64,000 nucleotides of DNA from Glaciihabitans sp. (GTDB taxonomy: Bacteria; Actinomycetota; Actinomycetes; Actinomycetales; Microbacteriaceae): the NCBI GenBank assembly GCA_025464095.1, contig JAODMF010000017.1:1-64000 (forward strand). Reading direction: 5' to 3'. Below, in pieces: positions 19,484-29,902 of the stretch. The notes under the pieces are model-generated. The model had not been told where the DNA came from. It searched no databases and worked only from the letters and a program-made list of their open reading frames with translations. The number at the start of each line of letters is the position of its first letter. Position 1 is the first letter of the stretch. Position numbers and translations under genes: made by a program.

Positions 19484-20265
19484 TGGGCCAGAAAGTAAAT
19501 CCCTACGGCTTCCGTCTGGGAATCACCACCGACCACGTGTCTCGTTGGTTCTCGGACAGCACGAAGGTCGGCCAGCGTTACAGCGACTTCGTCGCCGAGG
19601 ACGTCAAGATCCGCAACCTGCTCAAGACCTCGCTTGACCGTGCCGGAGTGGCACGCATCGAGATCGAGCGCACCCGTGACCGCGTTCGCGTCGACATCCA
19701 CACCGCCCGTCCGGGCATTGTGATCGGTCGTCGTGGCGCCGAGGCGGAGCGCATTCGCACCGACCTCGAGAAGCTCTCGGGCAAGCAGATCCAGCTGAAC
19801 ATCCTCGAGGTCAAGAACCCCGAGGCCGAGGCACAGCTTGTTGCGCAGGGCATCGCCGAGCAGCTCAGCGCTCGTGTGGCGTTCCGCCGTGCGATGCGCA
19901 AGGGCCTGCAGGGCGCCCAGCGCACCCCCACGGTCAAGGGTGTTCGTATCCAGGTTTCCGGCCGCCTCGGCGGCGCCGAGATGAGCCGCTCGGAGTTCTA
20001 CCGTGAGGGTCGCGTGCCGCTGCACACCCTTCGCGCGAACATCGACTACGGCTTCTACGAGGCAAAGACCACCTTCGGCCGCATCGGCGTGAAGGTCTGG
20101 ATTTACAAGGGCGACATCACGAACAAGGAGCTTGCTCGCGAGCAGGCAACCCAGAAGTCGTCGCGCCCGGAGCGCCGTGATGGTGGTGGCCGCGATGGCG
20201 ACCGTCCGCGTCGTGCTCCGCGTGCAGAAGCAGCAGCACCCGCTGCAGCAGGAGTTGAGGCGTAA
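19483..20265 (+). CDS. rpsC: 30S ribosomal protein S3
   Basis: Part of the mRNA entry site helicase. It is 260 residues: an N-terminal KH domain ([19 protein letters not shown]), a C-terminal S3 domain ([20 protein letters not shown]), then a basic low-complexity tail rich in Arg/Asp/Gly and finally Ala. The tail resembles extensions on L15, L17 and L29 in this window. Confidence 0.98.
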   Translation: MGQKVNPYGFRLGITTDHVSRWFSDSTKVGQRYSDFVAEDVKIRNLLKTSLDRAGVARIEIERTRDRVRVDIHTARPGIVIGRRGAEAERIRTDLEKLSGKQIQLNILEVKNPEAEAQLVAQGIAEQLSARVAFRRAMRKGLQGAQRTPTVKGVRIQVSGRLGGAEMSRSEFYREGRVPLHTLRANIDYGFYEAKTTFGRIGVKVWIYKGDITNKELAREQATQKSSRPERRDGGGRDGDRPRRAPRAEAAAPAAAGVEA

Positions 20266-20267
20266 CC

Positions 20268-20686
<419 letters not shown>

Positions 20687-20687
<1 letters not shown>

Positions 20688-21004
20688 TGGCGATCGGTTC
20701 CAAGGAGCTCAGCCCCACCGAGCTCGACACATTCGAAGACGAGCGTCTCGTCGACGAGCTGAAGAAGGCAAAGGAAGAGCTGTTCAACCTGCGCTTCCAG
20801 TCGGCCACCGGCCAGCTCGAGAGCCACGGGCGACTGCGCGCTGTCAAGCGCGACATCGCTCGTATCTACACGGTCCTCCGCGAGCGTGAGCTGGGCATCC
20901 GTGCCACGCCGGTCGCTGTCGAGGCTCCGGCCAAGGCTCCGCGCAAGACCACGAAGAAGGCTGACGAGACCTCGGCAGACACAACCACCGAGGAGGCCAA
21001 GTAA
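20687..21004 (+). CDS. rpmC: 50S ribosomal protein L29 with C-terminal extension
   Basis: Exit-tunnel protein near the SRP and trigger factor sites. It is 105 residues against about 65-80 normally. The L29 core spans about residues 5-70 ([20 protein letters not shown], signature [18 protein letters not shown]). The remaining ~35 residues are an Ala/Lys then Thr/Glu-rich tail. It overlaps both neighbours by one base (TAATG). Confidence 0.96.
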
Positions 21005-21318
21005 TGGCTCAGGCAAAAGCTGAGGCTGGCGTAACGCCCGTCTCGCACGACGTCAAAGACGAGAATGCTCGCGGCTACCGCAAGCTTCGTCGCGGATACG
21101 TGACCAGCGACAAGATGGATAAGACCGTCGTCGTCGAGGTCGAGGACCGCGTCAAGCACCCGCTGTACGGCAAGGTCATCCGTCGCACCTCCAAGGTCAA
21201 GGCGCACGACGAGGCGAACTCCGCCGGCGTCGGCGACCTGGTCGTCATCACGGAGACCCGTCCGCTTTCGGCAACGAAGCGCTGGCGCCTCGTCGAGATC
21301 CTCGAGAAGGCCAAGTAA
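21004..21318 (+). CDS. rpsQ: 30S ribosomal protein S17
   Basis: 16S rRNA binder needed early in 30S assembly. It is 104 residues. The S17 core begins at about residue 26 ([20 protein letters not shown]) and includes [18 protein letters not shown]. An N-terminal extension of about 20 residues is present. Confidence 0.97.
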   Translation: MAQAKAEAGVTPVSHDVKDENARGYRKLRRGYVTSDKMDKTVVVEVEDRVKHPLYGKVIRRTSKVKAHDEANSAGVGDLVVITETRPLSATKRWRLVEILEKAK

Positions 21319-21351
21319 GCCTCGCGCTTGCTTGAGTAGCAGGAGAAAACA

Positions 21352-21720
21352 ATGATTCAGCAGGAATCCCGACTCAAGGTCGCCGATAACACCGGCGCCA
21401 AGGAGATTCTGACCATTCGCGTACTCGGTGGCTCCGGCCGTCGCTACGCGGGTCTCGGTGACGTCATCGTCGCCACGGTGAAGGACGCAATTCCGGGCGG
21501 CAACGTCAAGAAGGGTGACGTCGTCAAGGCTGTCATCGTGCGCACCAAGAAGGAGACCCGTCGCGCGGATGGCTCGTACATCAAGTTCGACGAGAACGCC
21601 GCAGTGATCCTCAAGAGCGACGGTGACCCCCGCGGTACCCGTATCTTCGGCCCGGTTGGCCGCGAACTTCGCGACAAGAAGTTCATGAAGATCATCTCGC
21701 TGGCACCGGAGGTCATTTAG
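21352..21720 (+). CDS. rplN: 50S ribosomal protein L14
   Basis: Inter-subunit bridge protein and binding site of the silencing factor RsfS. It is 122 residues with [19 protein letters not shown] and [21 protein letters not shown] 33-base gap separates it from rpsQ, the S10-spc operon junction; no clear terminator is seen there, so read-through is likely. Confidence 0.99.
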   Translation: MIQQESRLKVADNTGAKEILTIRVLGGSGRRYAGLGDVIVATVKDAIPGGNVKKGDVVKAVIVRTKKETRRADGSYIKFDENAAVILKSDGDPRGTRIFGPVGRELRDKKFMKIISLAPEVI

Positions 21721-21722
21721 TC

Positions 21723-22085
21723 ATGGCAAACATCATCAAGAAGGGTGACCTGGTTCAGGTCATCACCGGACCGACCCAGGCCCGTGGCGGAAGCCGTGGC
21801 AAGCAGGGTCGCGTCATCGAGGTGCAGCAGGAGAAGAACCGCGTGATCGTGGAGGGTGTCAACTTCGTCACCAAGCACGTTCGCGTCGGCCAGACCCAGC
21901 GCGGCACCAAGACCGGTGGCATCGAAACGCACGAGGCGCCCATCCACATCTCGAACGTGTCACTGATCGACCCCAAGTCCAAGAAGCCGACTCGCGTCGG
22001 TTTCCGCGAGGAGGTAGTGGAGAAGGACGGCGTCAAGAAGACCGTTCGTGTTCGCTACGCCAAGAAGTCAGGTGAAAAGCTCTAA
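21723..22085 (+). CDS. rplX: 50S ribosomal protein L24
   Basis: Assembly initiator with a KOW motif. It is 120 residues with [18 protein letters not shown] and [20 protein letters not shown]. It overlaps rplE by one base. Confidence 0.98.
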   Translation: MANIIKKGDLVQVITGPTQARGGSRGKQGRVIEVQQEKNRVIVEGVNFVTKHVRVGQTQRGTKTGGIETHEAPIHISNVSLIDPKSKKPTRVGFREEVVEKDGVKKTVRVRYAKKSGEKL

Positions 22086-22681
22086 TGAGTGACACAACCA
22101 CTGCCGCGCAGGCTGTCAAGGTGCAGCCGCGCCTCAAGCAGAAGTACCGCAATGAGATCTCCGCCCAGCTCAAGAAGGACTTCAACTTCACGAACGTGCA
22201 CCAGGTGCCCGGACTCGTGAAGATCGTCGTCAACACGGGTGTCGGCGAGGCCGCACGCGATGGCAAGATCATCGACGGCGCGGTGAAGGACCTCACGGCC
22301 ATCACCGGCCAGAAGCCCCAGGTCACGAACGCCCGCAAGTCGATCGCGCAGTTCAAGCTGCGCGAAGGCCAGCCGATCGGCGCACACGTCACCCTTCGCG
22401 GTGACCGCGCCTGGGAGTTCCTCGACCGCCTGCTGTCTCTTGCACTTCCTCGCATCCGCGACTTCCGCGGCCTGTCGGACAAGCAGTTCGACGGCCACGG
22501 CAACTACACGTTCGGCCTCACGGAGCAGTCGATGTTCCATGAGATCGACCAGGACAAGATCGATCGCGTTCGCGGTTTCGACATCACCGTCGTCACCACG
22601 GCCCGTACCGACGACGAGGGTCGCGCGCTGCTCAAGGCGCTCGGCTTCCCGTTCCGGAACGCCGAGAACACGCCTTCCTAA
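22085..22681 (+). CDS. rplE: 50S ribosomal protein L5
   Basis: 5S rRNA binder of the central protuberance. It is 198 residues including a short N-terminal extension ([15 protein letters not shown]). Signatures are [16 protein letters not shown] and [19 protein letters not shown]. It is normally followed by the S14 gene; here a 94-base non-coding gap follows. Confidence 0.98.
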   Translation: MSDTTTAAQAVKVQPRLKQKYRNEISAQLKKDFNFTNVHQVPGLVKIVVNTGVGEAARDGKIIDGAVKDLTAITGQKPQVTNARKSIAQFKLREGQPIGAHVTLRGDRAWEFLDRLLSLALPRIRDFRGLSDKQFDGHGNYTFGLTEQSMFHEIDQDKIDRVRGFDITVVTTARTDDEGRALLKALGFPFRNAENTPS

Positions 22682-22706
22682 CCCACGCAGTACCGATCGA
22701 CCAGGT

Positions 22707-22746
22707 CGGCATCCGGATCGTGCTCTTGAGGAGCTGGCGGATGCCG
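22707..22746 (+). other. Hairpin in the rplE-rpsH gap, where S14 is usually encoded
   Basis: Arms CGGCATCCG (22707-22715) and CGGATGCCG (22738-22746) pair perfectly over 9 bp around a 22-base loop. No frame in the 94-base gap can encode an S14 type Z protein (about 61 residues with two CxxC pairs). Role unknown; it could be an RNA processing or stability element. Confidence 0.5.
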
Positions 22747-22775
22747 AAACCAGACGAGACAAGGAAACAACCGCA

Positions 22776-23174
22776 ATGACAATGACAGATCCGGTCGCAG
22801 ACCTGCTGACCAGACTGCGCAATGCGAACTCGGCGTACCACGAAACGGTGTCGCTGCCGAGTTCCAAGCTCAAGTCGCACATCGCTGAGATTCTCCAGAA
22901 GGAAGGCTTCATCGCCGGCTGGAAGATCGAAGACGCACGCGTCGGCCAGACCCTGACCATCGACCTCAAGTACGGCCCGAACCGTGAGCGCTCCATCGTG
23001 GGCATCAAGCGCGTTTCGAAGCCCGGGCTTCGCGTTTACGCGAAGTCGACCGAGATCCCCACGGTGTTCGGTGGACTCGGCGTCGCCATCCTGTCGACCT
23101 CATCTGGCCTCCTCACGGACCGCCAGGCAAGCAAGAAGGGCGTGGGTGGGGAAGTCCTCGCCTACGTGTGGTAA
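22776..23174 (+). CDS. rpsH: 30S ribosomal protein S8
   Basis: Central-domain 16S rRNA binder and, in E. coli, spc operon repressor. It is 132 residues with [14 protein letters not shown] and the C-terminal signature [23 protein letters not shown] 22776 is followed two codons later by another ATG (22782); AAGGAAA lies upstream, and the first is chosen. Confidence 0.98.
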   Translation: MTMTDPVADLLTRLRNANSAYHETVSLPSSKLKSHIAEILQKEGFIAGWKIEDARVGQTLTIDLKYGPNRERSIVGIKRVSKPGLRVYAKSTEIPTVFGGLGVAILSTSSGLLTDRQASKKGVGGEVLAYVW

Positions 23175-23180
23175 CCGGTC

Positions 23181-23717
23181 ATGTCGCGTATTGGAAGGCT
23201 TCCCATTCCAGTCCCCGCCGGGGTGGATGTCACGGTTGATGGCTCTGCCGTCACCGTCAAGGGTCCGAAGGGCGAGCTTTCGCTCACCGTCGCGAGCCCG
23301 ATCGAGGTCAAGCTCGACGACGGCCAGCTGCTGGTCACTCGTCCGGACGACGAGCGCGCATCGCGCTCGCTGCACGGCCTGACCCGCACGTTGATCGCCA
23401 ACCAGATCATCGGCGTCACCGAGGGTTACACCAAGGGACTCGACGTTGTCGGTACCGGTTACCGCGTTGCGGCCGACGGGCAGAACGTCACGTTCGCGCT
23501 CGGTTTCTCGCACCCGATCACCGTCGCACCGCCGGCCGGAATCAGCTTCACCGTTGAGGGCAACAACCGCCTCATCGTGAGCGGTATCGACAAGCAGGCC
23601 GTCGGCGAGGTCGCCGCCAACATCCGTAAGTTGCGCAAGCCAGAGCCCTACAAGGGCAAGGGCGTGCGTTACACAGGCGAGGTAGTCCGCCGCAAGGCCG
23701 GAAAGTCAGGTAAGTAA
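23181..23717 (+). CDS. rplF: 50S ribosomal protein L6
   Basis: Two-domain protein near the sarcin-ricin loop. It is 178 residues with [17 protein letters not shown] and the signature [20 protein letters not shown]. It starts six bases after rpsH. Confidence 0.99.
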   Translation: MSRIGRLPIPVPAGVDVTVDGSAVTVKGPKGELSLTVASPIEVKLDDGQLLVTRPDDERASRSLHGLTRTLIANQIIGVTEGYTKGLDVVGTGYRVAADGQNVTFALGFSHPITVAPPAGISFTVEGNNRLIVSGIDKQAVGEVAANIRKLRKPEPYKGKGVRYTGEVVRRKAGKSGK

Positions 23718-23719
23718 TC

Positions 23720-24091
23720 ATGGGTCTCGGAACTAGAGGCAAGAGCAAGTCGGCCGCAAAGGGCCGTCGCCACGCCCGCCTTCGCAAGAAGGTCATCGGC
23801 ACGGAGCTTCGTCCGCGCCTGGTCGTCACGCGTTCAGCGCGTCACGTCTTCGTGCAGGTCGTCGACGACAGCAAGGGATTCACCCTCGCGTCGGCGTCTA
23901 CCCTCGAGGCAGACCTGCGCACCTTCGACGGCGATAAGACCGCCAAGGCGCGCAGGGTCGGCGAGCTTGTCGCCGAGCGCGCCAAGAAGGCCGGCGTGGA
24001 TGCCGTTGTATTTGACCGAGGTGGCAGCAAGTACGCAGGACGCGTCGCTGCGATCGCCGACGGTGCTCGCGAAGGTGGTCTTGACCTGTGA
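23720..24091 (+). CDS. rplR: 50S ribosomal protein L18
   Basis: 5S rRNA binder. It is 123 residues with [20 protein letters not shown] and [20 protein letters not shown]. Starts two bases after the rplF stop. Confidence 0.98.
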   Translation: MGLGTRGKSKSAAKGRRHARLRKKVIGTELRPRLVVTRSARHVFVQVVDDSKGFTLASASTLEADLRTFDGDKTAKARRVGELVAERAKKAGVDAVVFDRGGSKYAGRVAAIADGAREGGLDL

Positions 24092-24120
24092 GCGACATCG
24101 AAACCAACAAGGAGCAGAAC

Positions 24121-24822
24121 GTGGCTGAAGTACCTGACGCTGCGGTGACGCCGGAGGCAGTTGCTGCCGAGGCCGTTGTCGACGCACCGCCGACGGACAC
24201 CACGAACGAGCCTCGCGAGGCCCGCCGTGGCGGACGCGAGCGCAACCCGAACCAGCAGCGCGGAAGCCGTGACTCTGAAAAGAGCCAGTTCCTCGAGCGC
24301 GTCGTCACCATCAACCGCGTTTCCAAGGTGGTGAAGGGTGGTCGTCGCTTCAGCTTCACCGCCCTCGTCATCGTCGGAGACGGCAACGGACTCGTCGGTG
24401 TCGGCTACGGCAAGGCCCGTGAGGTTCCTCTCGCCATCTCCAAGGGCGTCGAGGAAGCGAAGAAGAACTTCTTCCGCGTTCCCCGCGTCGGCGCAACCAT
24501 CCCGCACCCGGTGCAGGGTGAGGCCGCTGCCGGTGTCGTACTCCTTCGTCCCGCTGCCGCGGGTACCGGTGTTATCGCCGGTGGCCCGGTGCGCGCCGTA
24601 CTCGAGTGCGCCGGCATCCACGACGTGTTGAGCAAGTCGCTCGGCTCGTCGAACACGATCAACATCGTTCACGCCACGGTCGCTGCGCTCAAGCAGCTCG
24701 AGGAGCCCCGCGCGGTTGCCGCGCGCCGCGGCCTCGAGTTCGAGGATGTCGCTCCCGCCCGCCTGGTGCGTGCCGATGCAGAGGCGCGCAGCGCCCTTGT
24801 CACCGCAAAGGCAGGTGCATGA
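24121..24822 (+). CDS. rpsE: 30S ribosomal protein S5
   Basis: Fidelity protein at the mRNA entry site. GTG 24121 is preferred because AAGGAG (24109-24114) sits six bases upstream, giving 233 residues. An in-frame GTG at 24088, overlapping the rplR stop, would add 11 residues but has no ribosome site. An Ala/Glu- then Arg-rich N-terminal extension of about 55 residues precedes the core ([20 protein letters not shown]). Signature elements [18 protein letters not shown] and [13 protein letters not shown] are present. Confidence 0.96.
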   Translation: MAEVPDAAVTPEAVAAEAVVDAPPTDTTNEPREARRGGRERNPNQQRGSRDSEKSQFLERVVTINRVSKVVKGGRRFSFTALVIVGDGNGLVGVGYGKAREVPLAISKGVEEAKKNFFRVPRVGATIPHPVQGEAAAGVVLLRPAAAGTGVIAGGPVRAVLECAGIHDVLSKSLGSSNTINIVHATVAALKQLEEPRAVAARRGLEFEDVAPARLVRADAEARSALVTAKAGA

Positions 24823-25007
24823 TGGCCTCGCGCCTGAAGATCACCCAGATCAAGTCCAAAATTAGTGAGAAGCAGAACCAGCGCGACACCCTTCGCAGCC
24901 TCGGGCTCCACCGCATTCGCGATGTTGTTGTTCGTGAGGACAACGCCCAGAACCGTGGCTATGTGAACACCGTTCGTCACCTGGTCAAGGTCGAGGAGAT
25001 TGACTAA
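24822..25007 (+). CDS. rpmD: 50S ribosomal protein L30
   Basis: Small large-subunit protein of 61 residues with [20 protein letters not shown] and [23 protein letters not shown] 24819 immediately upstream is also possible (adds one Met and gives an ATGA overlap with rpsE). It overlaps the start of rplO by one base (TAATG). Confidence 0.96.
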   Translation: MASRLKITQIKSKISEKQNQRDTLRSLGLHRIRDVVVREDNAQNRGYVNTVRHLVKVEEID

Positions 25008-25762
25008 TGGCTGAAGAGACCAAGCCAGCAGCCAAGGCTGCTGCGCCGAAGAAGGATGCCGCCCCCAAGGCGGCAGCGCCCAAGAAGGCCGCCGCTGACA
25101 AGGCTCCGGCCACGAAGGCTGCTCCCAAGGCGGCCGCCGACAAGGCTCCGGCGAAGGCTGCTGCCCCCAAGGCCGCCGCAGCGAAGGCTCCGGCCAAGGC
25201 CGCTGCCGACAAGGCTCCGGCCAAGGCCGCTGCGAAGTCGGATGACACCACGGCTTCTGCCGCGAAGTCGTCAACGAAGGCGCCCGCTAAGGCAAAGGCT
25301 CCGAAGGCCGATGTCGTCGCGCGTCCCCAGGTTCTGAAGGTGCACCACCTTCGCCCGGCCGCGGGATCCAAGAAGGCAAAGACCCGCGTCGGACGCGGTG
25401 AAGGCTCGAAGGGTAAGACCGCCGGTCGCGGAACCAAGGGAACCAAGGCTCGCTACCAGGTTCGCGTCGGCCTCGAGGGTGGAAACCTGAACCAGGTCAT
25501 GCGTGCCCCGAAGCTGCGCGGGTTCAAGAACCCGTTCCGCGTCGAGTACCAGGTTGTGAACCTCGAGAAGCTCGCCGAGCTCTACCCCAAGGGTGGAGAC
25601 GTCACCATTGCCGATCTCGTTGCGAAGGGCGCAGTGCGCAACAACGAGAAGGTCAAGGTTCTCGGAAACGGTGACATTGCGGTTAAGCTGAACGTCGCTG
25701 TCGATAAGGTCTCCGGCTCAGCAGAGCAGAAGATCGTCGCAGCAGGCGGTTCCGTCAAGTAA
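25007..25762 (+). CDS. rplO: 50S ribosomal protein L15 with ~105-residue Ala/Lys/Pro N-terminal extension
   Basis: Late-assembly large-subunit protein. The conserved L15 body starts near residue 108 ([20 protein letters not shown]) and carries [17 protein letters not shown] and the rest of the fold. It is preceded by a lysine/alanine/proline repeat region built of units like [15 protein letters not shown], coded by imperfect DNA repeats over about 25020-25300. Total 251 residues against about 145 normally. Such histone-H1-like tails are seen on some actinobacterial ribosomal proteins; their role is unknown. Confidence 0.96.
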   Translation: MAEETKPAAKAAAPKKDAAPKAAAPKKAAADKAPATKAAPKAAADKAPAKAAAPKAAAAKAPAKAAADKAPAKAAAKSDDTTASAAKSSTKAPAKAKAPKADVVARPQVLKVHHLRPAAGSKKAKTRVGRGEGSKGKTAGRGTKGTKARYQVRVGLEGGNLNQVMRAPKLRGFKNPFRVEYQVVNLEKLAELYPKGGDVTIADLVAKGAVRNNEKVKVLGNGDIAVKLNVAVDKVSGSAEQKIVAAGGSVK

Positions 25763-25816
25763 CACCCTGCGCGCAAGCGCTGTCCCGCCACTGCGGCGGA
25801 AAGTCAACTTGTGGTT

Positions 25817-25844
25817 GAGTGGAGTTCCCCTGGGAGCTCCACTC
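25817..25844 (+). promoter_or_regulatory. Hairpin in the leader of secY
   Basis: Arms GAGTGGAGTTCCC (25817-25829) and GGGAGCTCCACTC (25832-25844) pair over 13 positions with one wobble. A further pairing, CAACTT with AAGTTG, extends it outward. It lies between rplO and secY, 32 bases before the secY start, without a T-run. It could reduce read-through from the ribosomal operon or be an mRNA processing site. Confidence 0.55.
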
Positions 25845-25875
25845 CGCCGAAGTTGCCAGATAATCAGGAGGACTT

Positions 25876-27207
25876 GTGTTCAGAGCTGTCGCGCGAATCT
25901 TCCGCACGCCTGACCTTCGCAGGAAGATCGGCTTCACTCTCGGCATCGTGGCGATCTTCCGCCTCGGGTCGTTCATTCCCGCGCCGTTCGTCGACTTCAT
26001 CAACGTGCAGACCTGCCTGTCGGCCAACTCGAACACCGGCGGCCTGTACGACCTCGTCAACTTGTTCAGCGGTGGCGCACTCCTGAAGCTTTCGATCTTC
26101 GCGCTAGGGATCATGCCGTACATCACGGCGTCGATCATCGTGCAGTTGCTGCGCGTGGTCATCCCGCACTTCGACACCCTCTACAAGGAGGGCCAGACCG
26201 GCCAGGCTCGCCTGACGCAGTACACGCGCTACCTCACCATTGCGCTCGGCGTGCTGCAGTCGACCACCCTGATCACCGTCGCCCGCAGCGGCGCCCTGTT
26301 CGGCAGCTCGGCCAACTCGGCCGCCTGCACGTCGCTGATCAGCAATGACCAGTGGTACGCGATCCTGCTCATGGTTATCACGATGACCGCCGGCACCGGC
26401 CTGATCATGTGGATGGGCGAGCTCATCACCGAGCGCGGCATCGGCAACGGCATGTCGCTCCTCATCTTCACGTCGATCGCGGCGACCTTCCCGACCGCCC
26501 TCTGGGGCATCCAGCAGGCGCACGGCTGGGAGACCTTCATCGGGGTGATCCTGATGGGAATCGTCATCATGGGCCTTGTCGTCTTCGTCGAACAATCGCA
26601 GCGGCGCATCCCCGTGCAGTATGCAAAGCGCATGGTCGGTCGTCGAACCTACGGCGGCAACAACACATACATCCCGATCAAGGTGAACATGGCCGGCGTT
26701 GTGCCCGTCATCTTCGCGTCGTCGCTGCTGTACCTTCCGGCGCTCATCGCCCAGTTCAACCAGCCGGCCGCTGGCAGCACCAAGGCGCCCGCCGCGTGGG
26801 TGACCTGGATCACCGAGAACCTCACCAAGGGCGACCACCCGCTGTACATGGCGCTCTACTTCGTGCTCATCGTCGGGTTCACCTACTTCTATGTCGCGAT
26901 CACCTTCAACCCCGAAGAGGTCGCCGACAACATGAAGAAGTACGGCGGATTCATCCCCGGCATTCGTGCCGGCCGGCCGACCGCCGAGTACCTCGACTAC
27001 GTGCTGACCCGCGTGACGCTGCCCGGATCGCTGTACCTCGGTTTGATCGCGCTGATCCCGCTGATAGCGCTGGTGCTGGTGCAGGCAAACCAGAACTTCC
27101 CGTTCGGTGGCGCGAGCATCCTGATCATCGTCGGCGTCGGACTCGAGACGGTCAAGCAGATCGACTCGCAGCTCCAGCAGCGGCACTACGAGGGCCTGCT
27201 CCGTTGA
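25876..27207 (+). CDS. secY: Protein translocase subunit SecY
   Basis: Channel of the general secretion pathway in the cytoplasmic membrane. It is 443 residues with ten predicted membrane helices. GTG 25876 follows CAGGAGGA at ideal spacing. Family stretches include [20 protein letters not shown] (helix 2), [20 protein letters not shown] (cytoplasmic loop) and the C-terminal RHYEGLLR. It is followed by adk in an overlapping arrangement. Confidence 0.99.
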   Translation: MFRAVARIFRTPDLRRKIGFTLGIVAIFRLGSFIPAPFVDFINVQTCLSANSNTGGLYDLVNLFSGGALLKLSIFALGIMPYITASIIVQLLRVVIPHFDTLYKEGQTGQARLTQYTRYLTIALGVLQSTTLITVARSGALFGSSANSAACTSLISNDQWYAILLMVITMTAGTGLIMWMGELITERGIGNGMSLLIFTSIAATFPTALWGIQQAHGWETFIGVILMGIVIMGLVVFVEQSQRRIPVQYAKRMVGRRTYGGNNTYIPIKVNMAGVVPVIFASSLLYLPALIAQFNQPAAGSTKAPAAWVTWITENLTKGDHPLYMALYFVLIVGFTYFYVAITFNPEEVADNMKKYGGFIPGIRAGRPTAEYLDYVLTRVTLPGSLYLGLIALIPLIALVLVQANQNFPFGGASILIIVGVGLETVKQIDSQLQQRHYEGLLR

Positions 27208-27794
27208 CCCGGCTCCTTATCGTCGGCCCGCCCGGCGCTGGTAAGGGGACCCAGTCCACTCGGCTCAGCGAACACTTCCACGTCCCGAGCATCGCGACCG
27301 GCGACATCTTCCGCGCGAACATCGCCAACAAGACCGAACTCGGTACGCAGGTTTCTGCGATCATCGACGCGGGCGACTTCGTTCCGGATGCGCTGACCAA
27401 CCACCTGGTCGCCGGCCGGCTGAAGGAGCCGGATGCCGCTGACGGCTTCCTGCTCGACGGCTACCCGCGTACCACCGACCAGCTTCGCTTCCTCGACGAC
27501 CTTCTCGCCCAGGAGGGCACGTCGCTCGACGCTGTCATCCAGCTGGTCGCGGACCCGGACGAGCTTGTCCAGCGACTGCTGAAGCGCGCCCACGAAGAGG
27601 GACGCTCGGACGACACCGAAGCGACCATCCGCTACCGCCAGTCGCTGTACCAGCGCGAGACGGCCCCCCTGCTGGCGGTGTACAAAGACCGCGGACTCGT
27701 GGTCGACATCGACGCCCTCGGGCCGGTCGACGACGTGGCGGATCGCATCTCCAGTGCGCTGGCCTCACGCGAAATCGCTCCCGTCGCACGGTGA
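27204..27794 (+). CDS. adk: Adenylate kinase
   Basis: Interconverts ATP + AMP and 2 ADP. It is 196 residues with P-loop [13 protein letters not shown]-binding TGDIFRANI and [12 protein letters not shown]. The lid is the short form ([17 protein letters not shown]) without zinc-binding cysteines, as in other actinobacteria. It begins with TTG 27204 overlapping the secY stop (TTGA) and ends overlapping map (GTGA), so expression is tied to secretion genes. Confidence 0.97.
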   Translation: MTRLLIVGPPGAGKGTQSTRLSEHFHVPSIATGDIFRANIANKTELGTQVSAIIDAGDFVPDALTNHLVAGRLKEPDAADGFLLDGYPRTTDQLRFLDDLLAQEGTSLDAVIQLVADPDELVQRLLKRAHEEGRSDDTEATIRYRQSLYQRETAPLLAVYKDRGLVVDIDALGPVDDVADRISSALASREIAPVAR

Positions 27795-28621
27795 GCAAGC
27801 GGGGCATCTACAAGTCGCCCGATGAGCTTCGCGCCCTGGTTGCGCCTGGCCTGCTGACGGCACAGGCACTCGCAGCGGTTCGCGCCGCCATTGTGCCGGG
27901 GGTCTCTACTCTCGAGCTGGATGCGATAGCCGAGCGCGTCATCCTCGCCGGCGGAGGACTGCCGAACTTCGCCATGGAGCCCGGGTACTCCCACACGATC
28001 TGCGCGTCCATCAATGAAGCGGTCGTGCACGGGGTTCCCGGCGACCGTCGCGTCGAAGCCGGCGACATCGTCTCGATCGACTGCGGCGCCGAGGTCGACG
28101 GCTGGAACGGGGATGCCGCGTTCAGCGTTGTCGTCGCCGACGGCACCCGCGCGGCCCTGGTCGCCTCGCGGCAGCGGCTCGCGAACGCCACCGAGAAGTC
28201 ACTCTGGGCGGGCATTGCGTCGCTGGCGACCGCATCCACCCTCGCGGATGTCGGCGCGGCGGTCGAAGACGCGATCGACTCTGTCGGAGACGACTTCGGC
28301 ATCATCGAAGACTTCACCGGCCACGGCATCGGTCGCTCGATGCATGAGGACCCGCCCGTCTTCAACTATCGCGTGCGCGGGCGGCAGCCGGCAGTGAAGC
28401 CGGGGCTGGTCGTCGCGGTCGAGCCGATGGTCACGCTGGGCACGATCGAAACCCACGAACTCGACGACGGCTGGACGATTGTGACGGATGACGCGACCGA
28501 CGCCGCCCACTGGGAGCACTCGGTCGCCGTGCACGCGGGCGGCATCTGGGTGCTCACGGCCACCGACGGCGGTGCGGCCGGGCTCGCGCCGTTCGGAATC
28601 GTGCCCGTTGCGATCGCGTGA
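27791..28621 (+). CDS. map: Methionine aminopeptidase, type I
   Basis: Removes the initiator methionine from nascent proteins. It is 276 residues. Metal and catalytic ligands are visible in order: His in EAVVHGVPG, Asp in [19 protein letters not shown], His in [12 protein letters not shown], Glu in [10 protein letters not shown] and Glu in [15 protein letters not shown] start overlaps the adk stop. It is usually paired with secY-adk-map-infA in actinobacteria, as here. Confidence 0.98.
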   Translation: MSKRGIYKSPDELRALVAPGLLTAQALAAVRAAIVPGVSTLELDAIAERVILAGGGLPNFAMEPGYSHTICASINEAVVHGVPGDRRVEAGDIVSIDCGAEVDGWNGDAAFSVVVADGTRAALVASRQRLANATEKSLWAGIASLATASTLADVGAAVEDAIDSVGDDFGIIEDFTGHGIGRSMHEDPPVFNYRVRGRQPAVKPGLVVAVEPMVTLGTIETHELDDGWTIVTDDATDAAHWEHSVAVHAGGIWVLTATDGGAAGLAPFGIVPVAIA

Positions 28622-28672
28622 GGGGCTGCGCGACGCGTTCGCCCGCAGCAGACGCGAGAGTCTACATCCAGC

Positions 28673-28702
28673 TTGGTTAAAAAGACCGGAATGACCTAAG
28701 CT
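28673..28702 (+). promoter_or_regulatory. Possible promoter of infA and the alpha operon
   Basis: TTGGTT (28673-28678) and TAAGCT (28697-28702) are spaced 18 bases apart in an AT-rich patch of the 216-base map-infA gap. Both boxes are imperfect. The leader of about 130 bases shows no riboswitch-like fold to my reading. Confidence 0.35.
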
Positions 28703-28837
28703 TGATCTTTGGTGCTTTGGGCCTGCTATTTGCATGCCGCCGTGTCGTCAAACGCGCGGTGATCGAGCTTGTCGAGATCGTGCACCACAATCCAACGCAC
28801 GACCAGCAAACAACAATATTTTAGCGACGAAGAGGCA

Positions 28838-29059
28838 ATGGCCAAAAAAGACGGTGTCATCGAGATCGAAGGTGCAGTGGTCGAAGCTCTGCCCAACGCG
28901 ATGTTTCGCGTTGAGCTGACCAACGGACACAGAGTACTCGCCCACATCTCGGGCAAGATGCGTCAGCACTACATCCGAATCCTCCCTGAGGACCGCGTGA
29001 TCGTAGAGCTGAGCCCTTACGACCTGACCCGCGGCCGCATCGTCTACCGCTACAAGTAA
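28838..29059 (+). CDS. infA: Translation initiation factor IF-1
   Basis: Binds the 30S A site during initiation. It is 73 residues, a single S1-like OB fold with [39 protein letters not shown] and the ending [16 protein letters not shown] precedes the ATG. Confidence 0.99.
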   Translation: MAKKDGVIEIEGAVVEALPNAMFRVELTNGHRVLAHISGKMRQHYIRILPEDRVIVELSPYDLTRGRIVYRYK

Positions 29060-29147
29060 CGTCTGTCGGCTGGAAAGTAACGGCCAACCCGGATGTCGCG
29101 CGAAAGCGCGCCACGGGAAGGTACGAAGACAGCGAAAAGGAAACACA

Positions 29148-29264
29148 ATGAAGGTCAACCCCAGCGTCAAGCCCATCTGTGAGAAGTGCCGCGTGATTCG
29201 TCGCCACGGCAACGTCATGGTGATCTGCAAGAGCAACCCGCGTCACAAGCAGCGTCAGGGCTGA
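29148..29264 (+). CDS. rpmJ: 50S ribosomal protein L36
   Basis: A 38-residue zinc-ribbon protein starting [20 protein letters not shown]. The zinc ligands are Cys11, Cys14, Cys27 and His33, so this is the zinc-dependent form. AAAAGGAAA lies upstream of the ATG. It sits between infA and rpsM as usual. Confidence 0.97.
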   Translation: MKVNPSVKPICEKCRVIRRHGNVMVICKSNPRHKQRQG

Positions 29265-29270
29265 GCCGAA

Positions 29271-29386
29271 GGTTGAGGCGACGACGTCGCATCAACCGCA
29301 GGTTCAGGATCCGGTAGCGCGCCGCGACGAAGTCGCAGCCTGCGTATCGAGATCTACAAGTAAATACAGATCTACAAGTAAATACA
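29271..29386. repeat. Degenerate REP-like elements and an 18-base tandem duplication, rpmJ-rpsM gap
   Basis: GGTTGAGGCGACG (29271-29283) and CGTCGCATCAACC (29285-29297) form a near-perfect palindrome. A second piece (29313-29350) contains GGTAGC, a GCGAC/GTCGC hairpin and GCGTATCGAGA, resembling the REP-like unit found complete at 30311-30399. Directly after it, GATCTACAAGTAAATACA is repeated twice in tandem (29351-29368, 29369-29386). Confidence 0.7.
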
Positions 29387-29485
29387 GAACAGCAGCACCA
29401 GATCCTCGCGAGAGGGGACACCCGGGGTGGAGGCCTCGGCACCGGTGCCGCTCCACACCTCCACTTACTCTCAGGAGAAGCCACC

Positions 29486-29860
29486 ATGGCACGTCTAGCA
29501 GGCGTAGACATCCCGCGCGACAAGCGCGTTGAGGTCGCACTGACTTACATCTACGGTGTTGGCCGTACGAGGGCCCTCAAAACCCTCGCCGACACCGAGA
29601 TCAGCGGCGAGATCCGCGTGAAGGATCTCACCGACGACCAGCTCATCGCCCTTCGCGACTACATCGAAGGCAACTTCAAGGTTGAGGGCGACCTGCGCCG
29701 CGAGGTTGCAGCCGACATTCGCCGCAAGGTCGAGATCGGCAGCTACCAGGGCATTCGCCACCGCCGCGGGCTGCCCGTTCACGGACAGCGCACCAAGACC
29801 AACGCTCGTACCCGCAAGGGCCCGAAGCGCACCGTAGCCGGCAAGAAGAAGGCCCGATAG
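29486..29860 (+). CDS. rpsM: 30S ribosomal protein S13
   Basis: Head protein contacting P-site tRNA and bridging subunits. It is 124 residues with [20 protein letters not shown] and the signature [27 protein letters not shown] precedes the ATG. Confidence 0.99.
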   Translation: MARLAGVDIPRDKRVEVALTYIYGVGRTRALKTLADTEISGEIRVKDLTDDQLIALRDYIEGNFKVEGDLRREVAADIRRKVEIGSYQGIRHRRGLPVHGQRTKTNARTRKGPKRTVAGKKKAR

Positions 29861-29902
29861 CGAGCACTGCTCGTATCGCCATACAGGTTTTAGGAGAACA
29901 CC

